From positions 124,001-188,000 of the forward strand of contig NZ_JBGJKZ010000002.1 in NCBI RefSeq assembly GCF_041359055.1: 64,000 nt of DNA. The letters are read 5' to 3'. The notes under the pieces are model-generated. The model was not told where the DNA came from and did no database searches. It saw only the letters and a list, made by a program, of their open reading frames with translations. Every line of letters begins with the position of its first letter. The first letter of the stretch is position 1. Below, piece after piece: positions 52,536 through 61,509 of the stretch. The position numbers and the translations under genes were made by a program. Source of the DNA: Paenalcaligenes hominis_A (GTDB taxonomy: Bacteria > Pseudomonadota > Gammaproteobacteria > Burkholderiales > Burkholderiaceae_B).

Positions 52536-53192
52536 TTATTTCCCCTGACGTTCGTTAAGGTATGCGGTTAGGCCGTTATGGCGTAACTCACACGCTGGGC
52601 AAGTGCCACAACCCGTTGCAGGAATGCCTTCGTAGCAGGTTAAGGTTTTTTCTTGTACATACTCAAAAGCATTAAGCTCATCGGACAAAGCCCACACTTC
52701 TTTTTTATTCAGCCACATCAAGGGTGTGTGGATTTCAAATGCGGCATCCATTGCCAAATTGAGGGTGAGGTTGAGCGATTTGACAAAGTTGTCACGGCAA
52801 TCAGGATAACCGCTAAAGTCAGTTTCACTGACGCCCACAATAATATGCTTGGCCTCTCGTTGGTAGGCGACTAGAGCGGCGATAGAGAAAAATAGATGAT
52901 TACGACCAGGCACAAAGGTGGAAGGGACTTCGCCCTCATTGGCTTCAATGCTCTGATCGGGGTTGGTCAAGGCGTTTTTGGTTAAACCGGCAAACAGATC
53001 AAGTTTAAATGGTAACCACTCTACCCCTAAATCGGCTGCGATAGCTTGAGCGTGTGTGATTTCGTTGTGATGACGTTGGCCGTAGTCAAAGGTCAGTGCA
53101 ATGACCTCTTTAAATTGTTGCTTTGCCCAGAATAGACAAGTCGTGCTGTCTTGCCCGCCGCTAAAAACGACGATGGCTCGATGAGGATGCAT
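52536..53192 (-). CDS. queC: 7-cyano-7-deazaguanine synthase QueC
   Basis: QueC turns carboxydeazaguanine into preQ0 with ATP and ammonia. The 218-residue product has the PP-loop VFSGGQDSTTCLFWAKQQF. The C-terminal zinc site has four cysteines in CYEGIPATGCGTCPACELR. It leads the queC-D-E operon. Its ribosome-binding site is inside the preQ1-I riboswitch, so translation should fall when preQ1 is plentiful. Confidence 0.97.
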   Translation of the reverse strand: MHPHRAIVVFSGGQDSTTCLFWAKQQFKEVIALTFDYGQRHHNEITHAQAIAADLGVEWLPFKLDLFAGLTKNALTNPDQSIEANEGEVPSTFVPGRNHLFFSIAALVAYQREAKHIIVGVSETDFSGYPDCRDNFVKSLNLTLNLAMDAAFEIHTPLMWLNKKEVWALSDELNAFEYVQEKTLTCYEGIPATGCGTCPACELRHNGLTAYLNERQGK

Positions 53193-53200
53193 CTTGGTTT

Positions 53201-53237
53201 TCCTTAGTTTTTTATAGAGGGTTTCGCTATAACCTCT
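53201..53237 (-). promoter_or_regulatory. PreQ1-I riboswitch controlling queC
   Basis: On the - strand the leader reads AGAGGTTATAGCG, then AACCCTCTATAAAAAACTAA, GGA. This has the P1 stem AGAGG/CCTCT, the A-rich tail that forms the H-type pseudoknot, and the CTAAGGA end that holds the Shine-Dalgarno. Eight bases later comes the queC ATG at 53192, so control is translational. Confidence 0.95.
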
Positions 53238-53553
53238 GTTTTATAGATAGATAGCATGTGTTTAGCGAAGGCTATCTATGTTCGAAATCCATTATTTCGA
53301 GTTGGCAATCATACCATTGGTTGTGTTGTTAAAACAAAGCGGAGTGCTCAGATCGCAGTCCCGCTTCACGTGCTTTTTGTTCAAACGGGCAAAGCAGGAG
53401 TGCGTATGAGGTTTTTACGTGGTGCATTTTTAATAAATGCGTGAGTAAGGGTAAATAGTAGATTGACACAGACAAGTCTCTTTCATTAGAGTCGAATAGC
53501 GTTATGCAAATAATGAGACAAAAAATATCAATAAAAGAAACTTGAGGTGACTA
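53238..53553. other. Divergent intergenic region between queC and amidohydrolase
   Basis: It should hold the queC promoter (- strand) and the amidohydrolase promoter (+ strand); I could not define either with confidence. A 62-codon frame at 53256-53444 has no ribosome site and no recognised domain. Confidence 0.5.
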
Positions 53554-55305
53554 GTGAGACGAATACGTTTAACCGCATTATCAATGGTCTTATGGGCGAC
53601 GACCGGTGCTGTGTATGCTGCTAAAGGGCCCGATACGATTTATTTTGGGGGGCCTATTATTACGATGAATGATCAAGCCTTGTTTGCCGAGGCGGTAGCA
53701 GTGAAAGATGGAAAAATCATTGCGGTAGATCGTTTACGTACTATTGAGGCGTTGGCGGATGAGCAAACCAAGCGAGTTGACCTTCAAGGCAAGACCATGT
53801 TGCCGGGGTTTATCGATGCACATAGCCATTTTCTTGCGACCGGAGCTCAAGCGCTAACTAAAGTGGATTTGAACCCGCCTCCTATGGGAGATGTGCAAAG
53901 TATTAACGAGCTAGTGGATAAATTAAAAGCGCGGGTGGAGCAAACGGACGCAAAAGACCTAGTGAGTGGTTCTGGTTACGATGACACGCTTATAAAGGAA
54001 AAACGTCATCCCACTAAAGCGGATTTAGATCGTGTCTCTACTCAAATTCCTATTATTGTTAGCCATATCTCTGGTCATATTTCGGTAGGTAACTCTAAAG
54101 CACTGGAGTTAGCTGGAATTACCGGAGAAACACCTAATCCAGATGGCGGGCGTATAGATAAGGATAAAAAAGGTGAGCCCACGGGGATAATGGAAGGCAA
54201 TGCCGGGGCATTAATTACGCAATTGATTCCAGACCGCTCAGAGTCCGACTGGGTAGCTGCCATAGCCAAAGGATCAGAAATATGGGCAGCAGCGGGTTTT
54301 ACTACTGCTTCTGATAACCTTGTTAGCCCTAAACAAATAGAATATTTCAAAGCAGCTTTAGCTGAAAATAAACAAACAGTACGTGTTAATTTTTGGCCCA
54401 GAACGCGCAGTGTAGAAGCGGTGCGTGCTTTCCCTGCTGTGCAATCAGGCACTGACCTTAGTGCTGGGGCCCGTATGCTAGTACAAGGTCCGGTTAAATT
54501 CACTATCGATGGTTCTCCCCAGGGTTATACTGCGCATTTTACTGAGCCTTACACCACACAACGACCTCAGGATGATGGGCATTACAAAGGTTTTTCGTAT
54601 TGGGATGATAGGGATGAGATTTTTGACATCATCGAGCAATTACATCGTGATGGCTACCAACTAACCATTCATGGTAACGGTGATCAGGGTATTCAGGATG
54701 TGATTGATGCGTATGCAGCTGCTCAACGCGCTTACCCTCGCAAGGATGCACGTCACGGTATTATTCACGCTCAATTCAGTCGCCCAGACCAACTGACACA
54801 GATGGCCGCGCTAGACATTTCACCAAGCTTTTTTATTGGGCATACCTTTTATTGGGGCGATCGTCATAAAAACATCTTTTTTGGGGAAAATCGTGCTCAC
54901 CATATGAGTCCATTAAAAGGGGCGTTGGATAATGGGGTGCTTTTTTCTACACATACTGATACTTACGTTACCCCAATTGACGGTATTCAAATGCTCTGGT
55001 CATCCGTAAATCGGATGTCTACAGGGGGCGATATTATTGGGGCAGATCAGCGTATTAATCCTTATGAAGCGCTAAAAGCCATTACCATCAATGTGGCGTG
55101 GCAGTTCTTTGAAGAAGACATCAAAGGCAGTATTGAACCAGGAAAACTCGCTGACTTTGTTATTTTGTCTGCCAACCCTCTGTCGGTAGGCCATAAGGAC
55201 CCTATGGCGATTAAAGACATTTCTGTATTAGAAACCATTGTAGGTGGAAAGACCGTGTTTAAAGGAGACTCAAAGAGCATAGTCGCTAAACATTTTGCGC
55301 AATAA
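53554..55305 (+). CDS. Secreted amidohydrolase, YtcJ/N-substituted formamide deformylase type
   Basis: A 583-residue metal-dependent hydrolase with a signal peptide ending AVYA (about residues 1-22). The amidohydrolase motifs are present: HxH in LPGFIDAHSHFL, HGNGDQGIQDVIDAYA, HAQFSRPDQ and a late TDTYV aspartate, in the YtcJ-like order. The start is GTG at 53554, with GAGGTGA about six bases upstream. The natural substrate is unknown. The export signal is notable, because many family members are cytoplasmic. Confidence 0.9.
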   Translation: MRRIRLTALSMVLWATTGAVYAAKGPDTIYFGGPIITMNDQALFAEAVAVKDGKIIAVDRLRTIEALADEQTKRVDLQGKTMLPGFIDAHSHFLATGAQALTKVDLNPPPMGDVQSINELVDKLKARVEQTDAKDLVSGSGYDDTLIKEKRHPTKADLDRVSTQIPIIVSHISGHISVGNSKALELAGITGETPNPDGGRIDKDKKGEPTGIMEGNAGALITQLIPDRSESDWVAAIAKGSEIWAAAGFTTASDNLVSPKQIEYFKAALAENKQTVRVNFWPRTRSVEAVRAFPAVQSGTDLSAGARMLVQGPVKFTIDGSPQGYTAHFTEPYTTQRPQDDGHYKGFSYWDDRDEIFDIIEQLHRDGYQLTIHGNGDQGIQDVIDAYAAAQRAYPRKDARHGIIHAQFSRPDQLTQMAALDISPSFFIGHTFYWGDRHKNIFFGENRAHHMSPLKGALDNGVLFSTHTDTYVTPIDGIQMLWSSVNRMSTGGDIIGADQRINPYEALKAITINVAWQFFEEDIKGSIEPGKLADFVILSANPLSVGHKDPMAIKDISVLETIVGGKTVFKGDSKSIVAKHFAQ

Positions 55306-55357
55306 GCCAAGAGCCTACGACGATAGCGTTTATACGTAATCGTTAGGTGGTTCAATT

Positions 55358-55425
55358 AAAAAGCTTCGTTGATAATAAATAGACCGCCAACTTATTGGGG
55401 GATGTTTATATCAACGAGGCTTTTT
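55358..55425 (+). terminator. Branched terminator-like element after amidohydrolase
   Basis: AAAAAGC plus TCGTTGATA pair with TATCAACGA plus GCTTTTT (16 bp, one mismatch) around a 34-base loop that itself holds CCGCCAA/TTGGGGG. It is followed by only five T, but the A-run to T-run base stem fits bidirectional termination. The bases ATAAATAG after the 5' stem also occur in the element at 10318-10409. Confidence 0.65.
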
Positions 55426-55684
55426 CGTTGGCTAGGTATCTTAGGTAGTTCATAACAAAAAGCACCACAGCCTCTACTTACCGTTACAGTGTCATAAGTT
55501 TGTTACATTCATTATGCTTTACCATGGTAAGGCGCTTACGTGCACAGCAGCCAATGCATCGCAAAAACTTCGTAAGCTTTGGAAAAAGGTAGTCGTTTTG
55601 AATACTCTTTGAACAGGAGCTCCTAATGAGCACCAGGTCTGCTTTCCTTATCGTTTGTGGATGTCTGCCAAAGGTTCGGGTGTT

Positions 55685-57646
55685 ATGAAGGCGCATCTCC
55701 ATCAATCCAGTGCGGCTTGTGATGCCAAAAAGCCTACAGCGCGTGTACTGTTATTAACGTCTACCTTAGGCTCAGGCCATTTACGAGCTACGCAGGCCGT
55801 TGAGCAAGCGTTGCGAGAGCGCTGTCCAAGTGTAGTGGTACAGACCCTTGATTTTTGGACGTTGCTTGATGCATCTACAGCACAAAGCTTGCGCCAAACC
55901 TATCTGTGGTTAGCACAGGAACGACCCGATTTATATGAACAGCTCTATCAGTTAGACCAGCATACGTGGCGCAATATTATTGAACGTCATGAACCATTGC
56001 CAGCGGTTTTAGTGGCGGGTATAGAGTGGCTGGCGGCTAGTGTTGACGTAGCGCCCCCGTTGGCATCTGCCGGTACGGCTCATTTAACGGATCGGGCTGT
56101 ATTTCGTTTGTTTCGTTTGTTGCTCACTAAGCGCGTTCGTACCATACCGGAAAATGGTGTTCGGGTGCGGCTTGCTTCTTTTTTAATTAGGTGGAACTGG
56201 GCACGCATTGCACGACGGTTATATGCGCAGTTGAAAGCATTTTCTCCTGATGTGGTTGTCGCAACGCAAATGATTCCTGCTGCCTTGTTCTCCTCAATCA
56301 AAATACATTATGAGCTTGATGTGCCGGCACTTGGTGTTTTGACGGACTTCGGCATGCATGATATTTGGCTTCAGCCCGGTCTTAATAGCTATTGCCTGCC
56401 GCATGAGTCAATCAAAACAAAGTTGCAGGCTAACTCAGGTGTAGCGCCCCGTGCTGCATTCGGCATTCCGCTTATGCCTAGCTTTAATCACTTGCCTAGT
56501 CAGCGCCAAGCACGTATGCAGCTAAAGCTGGACTCTGATGTTCCGTTGGTGCTTGTTCTAGGGGGAGGGCTAGGGCTGGGTATAGAAACGGTAGTTGCCC
56601 ATTTGTTGACAGGCACGAAAGTGCATGTGCTTGCCTTGGCAGGCCATAATGCGGCGGCTCTTGCCAAATTAAATACGCTAGCTGCCCACTACCCAGATCG
56701 ACTTAGGGTTTGGGGGTGGACCGAATGCATTGAGGTCTTTCTGCGTGCTGCTGATGTGGTGGTAGGCAAGCCAGGAGGGCTGACGGTAGCCGAGGTATTG
56801 GCATGTGGACGCCCCTTATTGGTAACATGTTGTTTGCGAGGCCAAGAAAGTTTTAATGTGCGTTTTCTTGAAGAGCACAAGGTAGGCCGTCTTGTGCAGG
56901 AGGACGCGTTGTGTCTAGCCGTAGAAGATCTTTTTGCAGATCCTGTTGCATTAGCTGAAATACAGGATCGTGCTTGGGCATTAGGTCGACGCGATGGAGC
57001 CGCTGGGGTCGCAGAAGCAGCACTTATGGCCGCCCAATCTCGCACCCCGCAAAAACCACATACACCACGTATGGAGTGGTTGCGACAGATTGCACAACGT
57101 TGTCTTGGCAAGGTGGACAAGATGTATCACCGTTGGCATGGGTTGCAGCCCATTGGTGAAGTTCTTTACGTGGGTCGCACTCGGTATCGCGGTCCGGCCA
57201 TCACATTTGCGGATGGTACTCAGCTTAAAGCGGGTGATTTCATGGGCACACTGCATTTAAATAATGCGCGGTTTCCTAGTCTAGAGGCAGATACATCCAT
57301 TCAAGCCGCATTTCGCTTTACGCGACTTATGCTTGCGTCTATGCGTATTTTGGCAGAACAAGGACGGCACGATCCTCTTTTATCTGAGTTAAGGGTTTAC
57401 AACGCAGTCAGTTGGCTAGGGCCACATGGTGCACAAGTGGGTTTTCATACTCAACCGGTGCCACCCGGACTGCGTAAATACCTAAGCAGCTTGTATTTTC
57501 GTTTGTTAGTATGGACTTTTGCGCCAGCCCAACAAACTCGCGCTTCGGCAAGTCCCGAGCCAACTATTTACTGGCTCACGCGGGAGCAACTACTACAGCG
57601 TTTTGGCAAAACAGCCATCAACACTCATAAAGGAGTAGGGGAATGA
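55685..57646 (+). CDS. Glycosyltransferase (MGDG-synthase/GT28 type) with C-terminal YkoP-like domain
   Basis: A 653-residue protein. The N-terminal MGDG synthase-like domain (RVLLLTSTLGSGHLRATQAV) and GT28 C-terminal domain (DVVVGKPGGLTVAEVLACGR) match diacylglycerol or undecaprenol-type glycosyltransferases. An extra domain of about 190 residues (from about 460) reads EVLYVGRTRYRGPAITFADG and RKYLSSLYFRLLVW, and resembles YkoP, which is rare as a fusion. I chose the ATG at 55685; earlier in-frame starts (TTG 55655, ATG 55661) lack support. It overlaps the deacetylase gene by four bases. Confidence 0.78.
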   Translation: MKAHLHQSSAACDAKKPTARVLLLTSTLGSGHLRATQAVEQALRERCPSVVVQTLDFWTLLDASTAQSLRQTYLWLAQERPDLYEQLYQLDQHTWRNIIERHEPLPAVLVAGIEWLAASVDVAPPLASAGTAHLTDRAVFRLFRLLLTKRVRTIPENGVRVRLASFLIRWNWARIARRLYAQLKAFSPDVVVATQMIPAALFSSIKIHYELDVPALGVLTDFGMHDIWLQPGLNSYCLPHESIKTKLQANSGVAPRAAFGIPLMPSFNHLPSQRQARMQLKLDSDVPLVLVLGGGLGLGIETVVAHLLTGTKVHVLALAGHNAAALAKLNTLAAHYPDRLRVWGWTECIEVFLRAADVVVGKPGGLTVAEVLACGRPLLVTCCLRGQESFNVRFLEEHKVGRLVQEDALCLAVEDLFADPVALAEIQDRAWALGRRDGAAGVAEAALMAAQSRTPQKPHTPRMEWLRQIAQRCLGKVDKMYHRWHGLQPIGEVLYVGRTRYRGPAITFADGTQLKAGDFMGTLHLNNARFPSLEADTSIQAAFRFTRLMLASMRILAEQGRHDPLLSELRVYNAVSWLGPHGAQVGFHTQPVPPGLRKYLSSLYFRLLVWTFAPAQQTRASASPEPTIYWLTREQLLQRFGKTAINTHKGVGE

Positions 57647-58257
57647 AAGCGAGTTCATCTACGGTGGCACAGCTGCCTGCCGCTGGTTCTGTGTACCTGA
57701 CCTTTGATGACGGGCCGGATGAACAGTGGACGCCACGTATTCTCGATCTTTTGGCTGAGCAGAACGCTCAAGCCACTTTTTTTGTTGTGGGGCGCTTTGC
57801 GTTAGAACACCCCGAGCTGGTACGGCGTATTGCAGAACAAGGGCATGCGATAGGAAATCACACTTGGAGTCATCGCCATCCTTGGGCGGTGTCAGCAGCC
57901 GTGGCGCGTCAAGAGATTCGGGCTGGCACCAGCGCCATTGCTGATATCATTGGCAAAGTCCCCATTTTTTTTCGACCGCCGCATGGCCGTCTGCGTCGTT
58001 GTATGCTTGAAGAAATAGAGCGTCAAGGTCAGACCCTTGTGCTTTGGGATCGCAGTGCTGTGGATTGGGGGCCATTGGGTTTAGCCGCTAAAATTTTACG
58101 TAGATTGGATGCGGTACAAGACGGAGATATTGTGTTAATGCATGACGGTGGCCGTGGCATTAACCGTCCCGATGAGTTAGTTAAAGTGTTACCCACCTTT
58201 CTGGCTCGTCTTGGGCCGCACTCATATTATAAAAAAACGGCGCTAGAAAAAGAGTAG
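57643..58257 (+). CDS. NodB-type polysaccharide deacetylase
   Basis: A 204-residue carbohydrate esterase family 4 protein: VYLTFDDGPDEQWTPRILDL (metal Asp), HTWSHRHP (metal His pair), FFRPPHGR and IVLMHDGG. No signal peptide is visible. It is translationally coupled to the glycosyltransferase gene, so the two probably act in one surface glycan or glycolipid pathway, with the deacetylase removing an N-acetyl group. Confidence 0.93.
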   Translation: MKASSSTVAQLPAAGSVYLTFDDGPDEQWTPRILDLLAEQNAQATFFVVGRFALEHPELVRRIAEQGHAIGNHTWSHRHPWAVSAAVARQEIRAGTSAIADIIGKVPIFFRPPHGRLRRCMLEEIERQGQTLVLWDRSAVDWGPLGLAAKILRRLDAVQDGDIVLMHDGGRGINRPDELVKVLPTFLARLGPHSYYKKTALEKE

Positions 58258-58509
58258 TACGTGAAAATAATGTGACTTTTATAAAGTCCACTGCAGGTTT
58301 TTTTACAAAGACAGATGCCACTAACTTTGTACTAGTTAAGTGAGCTGTTGCCCGCCTATTTGTCATGGTGGTGCAAGCCTTGCTTTGAAATGCCACTGCA
58401 TAACAGGGGTTGGGATACGGTTGCTGTTCAGGGCTAGAGGGGATGGGGGCTATTCATTCTTTATATAGGCTATGATCTTTATTAAGAAAGACCAACCAAG
58501 GAGGGGAGC

Positions 58510-59136
58510 GTGTCGCAGACTAAATTTGTTCAAGAGCGCTATGTGTTGAAGTTGGCAAAACCACTGTTAAAAAAGCTATATGGTCAGTTCGAGGTGGATT
58601 TTAGCCAAAGCGACAGGCCGGATGCCGCGATTTGGGTGACCAGACCACGCAAACAAGTGGAGTACACAGGCCGTGCTTTTTCTGTTGGGATTGAAATTAC
58701 TACGGTAGACCAAGAGGAGCCGTTAGCCTATATCAACGGCGCTCACCCAGTTAGCACTGAGGAAACAGAAAGCAGTATAAATATTGTGATACCCAAGACC
58801 TATGTGTACGACGGGGCGTTAAAAAAGCAAAATAAATACGAAGAGTACGCGCAGGGGAATACCTTTAAAGAAATTATCCTAGTGTGTTTTAGCCAAGTTT
58901 TAGGGGTTAACGACCCATTTTTTAAGCAGTGCGTGGCGGGCTGGACAGCGTACTTATTAACTAAGGTGGCTTTTCCCTTTGAAAAGGTCTTGTTTGTGGA
59001 TATAAAAGAGGGAATCGCCGTACAGGTGTATGATTCACGGCGTCCAGTTTGGCAGCCACCCACTGCCAAGTGCGAGACTCAAGTGGTGTGTGGCGTGACG
59101 GATTTCCATCGTTTTATCGATACCATGCAAATATAA
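58510..59136 (+). CDS. Conserved-looking protein of unknown function (208 aa)
   Basis: Not recognised. AAGGAGGGG lies a few bases before the GTG at 58510. The 208-residue product is mixed alpha/beta, soluble, with no signal or membrane helix, and reads SVGIEITTVDQEEPLAYING and VPNYVYDG-like VIPKTYVYDGALKKQNKYEE. A strong terminator follows, which supports a real monocistronic gene. Confidence 0.75.
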   Translation: MSQTKFVQERYVLKLAKPLLKKLYGQFEVDFSQSDRPDAAIWVTRPRKQVEYTGRAFSVGIEITTVDQEEPLAYINGAHPVSTEETESSINIVIPKTYVYDGALKKQNKYEEYAQGNTFKEIILVCFSQVLGVNDPFFKQCVAGWTAYLLTKVAFPFEKVLFVDIKEGIAVQVYDSRRPVWQPPTAKCETQVVCGVTDFHRFIDTMQI

Positions 59137-59166
59137 GCCAGTTTCACCCCGTTTTTGCTAATAAAG

Positions 59167-59200
59167 CACCCCAGCACCACATCATGCTGGGGTGTTTTAT
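59167..59200 (+). terminator. Terminator of the unknown 208-aa gene
   Basis: CACCCCAGCA / TGCTGGGGTG, a perfect 10-bp stem with an eight-base loop, then TTTTAT. Confidence 0.9.
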
Positions 59201-59321
59201 TAGGGGGATTGGCTCAGCTTGGTCCATAAAATAAGCCAGCTTGCCAAAACCAAAATGCGCGGAAAGCCTCGTCGTTTAGGGCGAGGATCATGTCAAGAGT
59301 TTAGTCATGGCTGCTTTTGAA

Positions 59322-59597
59322 TTAAGTATTTGGCCCGTGCTTTTTCTCTAGGACCGCTGGGGTATCGTCTTGGGGTTTAAACGTACCTTCTGCTGTGCCC
59401 TTTGGGTTGGGATTGCCATCAAACTGGGTGGCTTTTTCGCCTTTTATGTCGTCCTTGTCATATGGGGTTTCAGAGTTTTTATTGGGTAAATCAATCTCGG
59501 GCTTTTTGTGGGGGGTGGGGTCACGCTGTGGAGTATCGTTTGGCTGCTTAGGCACGGGTTGATTGGTATCAGGAATTTCTGTTCGATCTTGTGTCAT
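59322..59597 (-). CDS. Small proline- and charge-rich hydrophilic protein (91 aa)
   Basis: Not recognised. TAGGAG lies five to six bases before the ATG at 59597. The product is 91 residues of Pro, Asp, Lys, Asn and Thr with no hydrophobic segment, and looks intrinsically disordered. Such hydrophilic proteins are often stress-related; here it sits in a run of stress-type genes. Confidence 0.65.
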   Translation of the reverse strand: MTQDRTEIPDTNQPVPKQPNDTPQRDPTPHKKPEIDLPNKNSETPYDKDDIKGEKATQFDGNPNPKGTAEGTFKPQDDTPAVLEKKHGPNT

Positions 59598-60137
59598 GAT
59601 GTGCTCCTAGTTTGAGTTATACATGGGTAGCAGATTATGTGCCTAACCCCATGAAATGTTTAGTCATTGTGGGCACAGCAATAGGCCACGCAGTGGTGGC
59701 AATGTCTTAATAATTAGAAAAATGCGAGGTGTTGTGTAACTTGCTTACGAACAAGCAAAACCATAAACCACTGGTACTAAATACATATTGTGTGTCTTTT
59801 TGCATCATGAAAAGACCCTTAAAGGCTTTTTTGCTATGAAAAGAGTGGGTGGTTTTTGAGTCCATGTAGGCACAGTGCCTGACCAATAGGTAAAAAAACA
59901 TATTGCTAAATGGCAGTGTTGCCAAAGCGCTTTTAACTTTTTACCGACTGTACAGCGATTTTCCCCAGAGGGAGTCTCAAGCTAAGCCTAAGCCGTCTTA
60001 GTATGACGGATACTAGAGTTTCAAATCGTTTCAACCTGAAGCGCTTTTTTCTAATCAAATCAAAGTATTGTAAAAATATAACGAGAAAAAACTGTATTTC
60101 AGCAGTCCATGTTTTTCACTTTTTGAAGGAGTTCATC
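59598..60137. other. Gap before the CsbD gene
   Basis: No supported gene. Short frames on either strand lack ribosome sites and domains. It is expected to contain the csbD promoter, but no clear sigma-70 pair could be selected. Confidence 0.5.
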
Positions 60138-60347
60138 ATGAACGAAGATATCGCGAAAGGAAATTGGAAACAGTTCAAGGGCAAAGTTAAAGAGCAGTGG
60201 GGCAAGCTAACCGATGATGACATTGATGTGATTGCTGGTAAGCGCGACCAACTTCTCGGTAAATTGCAAGAGCGCCAAGGCTTAGCCCAAGACGAAGCTG
60301 AAAGACAAGTGTCAGAGTGGGAGGCTCGACACAATTACAAATGGTAG
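60138..60347 (+). CDS. CsbD family stress protein
   Basis: A 69-residue CsbD-like protein: MNEDIAKGNWKQFKGKVKEQ, WGKLTDDDIDVIAGKRDQLL, GKLQERQGLAQDEAERQVSEW. GAAGGAG lies before the ATG at 60138; the open frame to 60003 is rejected. Family members are abundant general-stress proteins of unknown biochemical role. A terminator follows. Confidence 0.95.
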   Translation: MNEDIAKGNWKQFKGKVKEQWGKLTDDDIDVIAGKRDQLLGKLQERQGLAQDEAERQVSEWEARHNYKW

Positions 60348-60363
60348 GTTTGATTGGTGTTAG

Positions 60364-60388
60364 AAAACAGGCCTTTTTAGGCCTGTTT
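60364..60388 (+). terminator. Terminator after csbD-like gene
   Basis: AAACAGGCCT / AGGCCTGTTT, four-base loop, short T tract. Confidence 0.75.
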
Positions 60389-60522
60389 AAACACATGCTC
60401 TTGGGGTAAGAAAGCAGCGATTTTATAAATCAGAACTCTTACTCCAGTTGTTAGTTTTATGAGCTCTACGTGGGTGTTGTTTTTTATGGTGAGTGAGATG
60501 TAAATAAACAAAGGGAGCTGTT

Positions 60523-61434
60523 ATGCAACGAACCGTAGCTATTACTGAGCCTGTACCAGGTCATCCTTCATACCTCAACCCAGTCCACGGGTTAAACCAA
60601 TCCGCTGTGTCGTGGGCAGCTATTATTGCAGGGGCTGTGATTGCAGCCGCATTAACGGTGACACTTCTTATAGGGGGAACGGGCTTAGGCTTTTTAGCTG
60701 CTTCTCCTTGGCAAAACGAGGGCGCTTCCGGTGAAACCATTGCGATTGGGACCATTGTTTGGCTTTTTGTGACCCAAGTGATTGCTTATGGTATTGCAGG
60801 TTATGTAGCGGGGCGTCTGCGCACCAAATGGGCTGATACGCATGTTGATGAAATTTATTTTAGAGACACCGCACATGGTTTTTTAGTGTGGGCACTGAGC
60901 TCTATTGTAGGGGTTGTGTTGCTTAGTTCTGCTACGGCTTCCATCGTTTCAGGTACAGCAAAAGTAGGTGCTTCGGCTGCTGGGGCCACAGTGGGTGCAG
61001 TGGGGGCGGCAGCGGCTCCAGCGCTTCAAGATAGCGACACGTTTTCGTTGGATTACTTTACCGATACCTTATTACGGCCTCAAGACCCTCAACTGCGTTA
61101 TGAGCAGTCAAGTCCACGCGATGAGGTTACCACTATCTTGAGTCGTGGCATGATGCAAGGACAGCTGTCTGCCGAGGACCAGGATTATTTGGTTAAAGTG
61201 GTGGCAGATCGCGCTGGGGTAAGCGAGGACGAGGCCAAAACGCGCATCCTACAGGTAACAGAGCGTGCCCAAAAAGCGGTGGATGAGCTTGAGCTTAAAG
61301 CCAAAGAAGCCGCTGACACTACCCGTAAGGCTGCAGCGACCTTTGCGTTATGGTCCTTTGTATCCTTGTTATTAGGTGCGTTTGTAGCCAGTTTTGCCGC
61401 TACCATTGGTGGTAGAACGCGCGATAAGGTCTAA
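60523..61434 (+). CDS. Conserved multi-pass membrane protein (stress cluster)
   Basis: A 303-residue protein with about four membrane helices (roughly 30-58, 75-98, 118-142 and 275-297). A soluble charged domain sits between the third and fourth (about 165-270), containing VADRAGVSEDEAKTRILQV and heptad-rich helices. Similar proteins occur next to CsbD-type genes; the role is unknown. AAAGGGAG lies eight bases before the ATG. It is convergent with katE across a shared terminator. Confidence 0.8.
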   Translation: MQRTVAITEPVPGHPSYLNPVHGLNQSAVSWAAIIAGAVIAAALTVTLLIGGTGLGFLAASPWQNEGASGETIAIGTIVWLFVTQVIAYGIAGYVAGRLRTKWADTHVDEIYFRDTAHGFLVWALSSIVGVVLLSSATASIVSGTAKVGASAAGATVGAVGAAAAPALQDSDTFSLDYFTDTLLRPQDPQLRYEQSSPRDEVTTILSRGMMQGQLSAEDQDYLVKVVADRAGVSEDEAKTRILQVTERAQKAVDELELKAKEAADTTRKAAATFALWSFVSLLLGAFVASFAATIGGRTRDKV

Positions 61435-61467
61435 CTGTTTCCTCTTAGGCAATTCATAGCCACAAAT

Positions 61468-61497
61468 AAAAAGCTGCTGATTTATCAGCAGCTTTTT
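61468..61497 (+). terminator. Bidirectional terminator between membrane protein gene and katE
   Basis: AAAAAGCTGCTGA / TCAGCAGCTTTTT, a perfect 13-bp stem with a four-base loop, A run and T run on either side, so it can serve both convergent genes. Confidence 0.93.
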
Positions 61498-61509
61498 CCC
61501 TAGTGAAAA

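Noticed and set aside
53256..53444. 62-codon frame in the queC-amidohydrolase gap
   Set aside because: No ribosome site or homology recognised; it lies in a region expected to hold divergent promoters.
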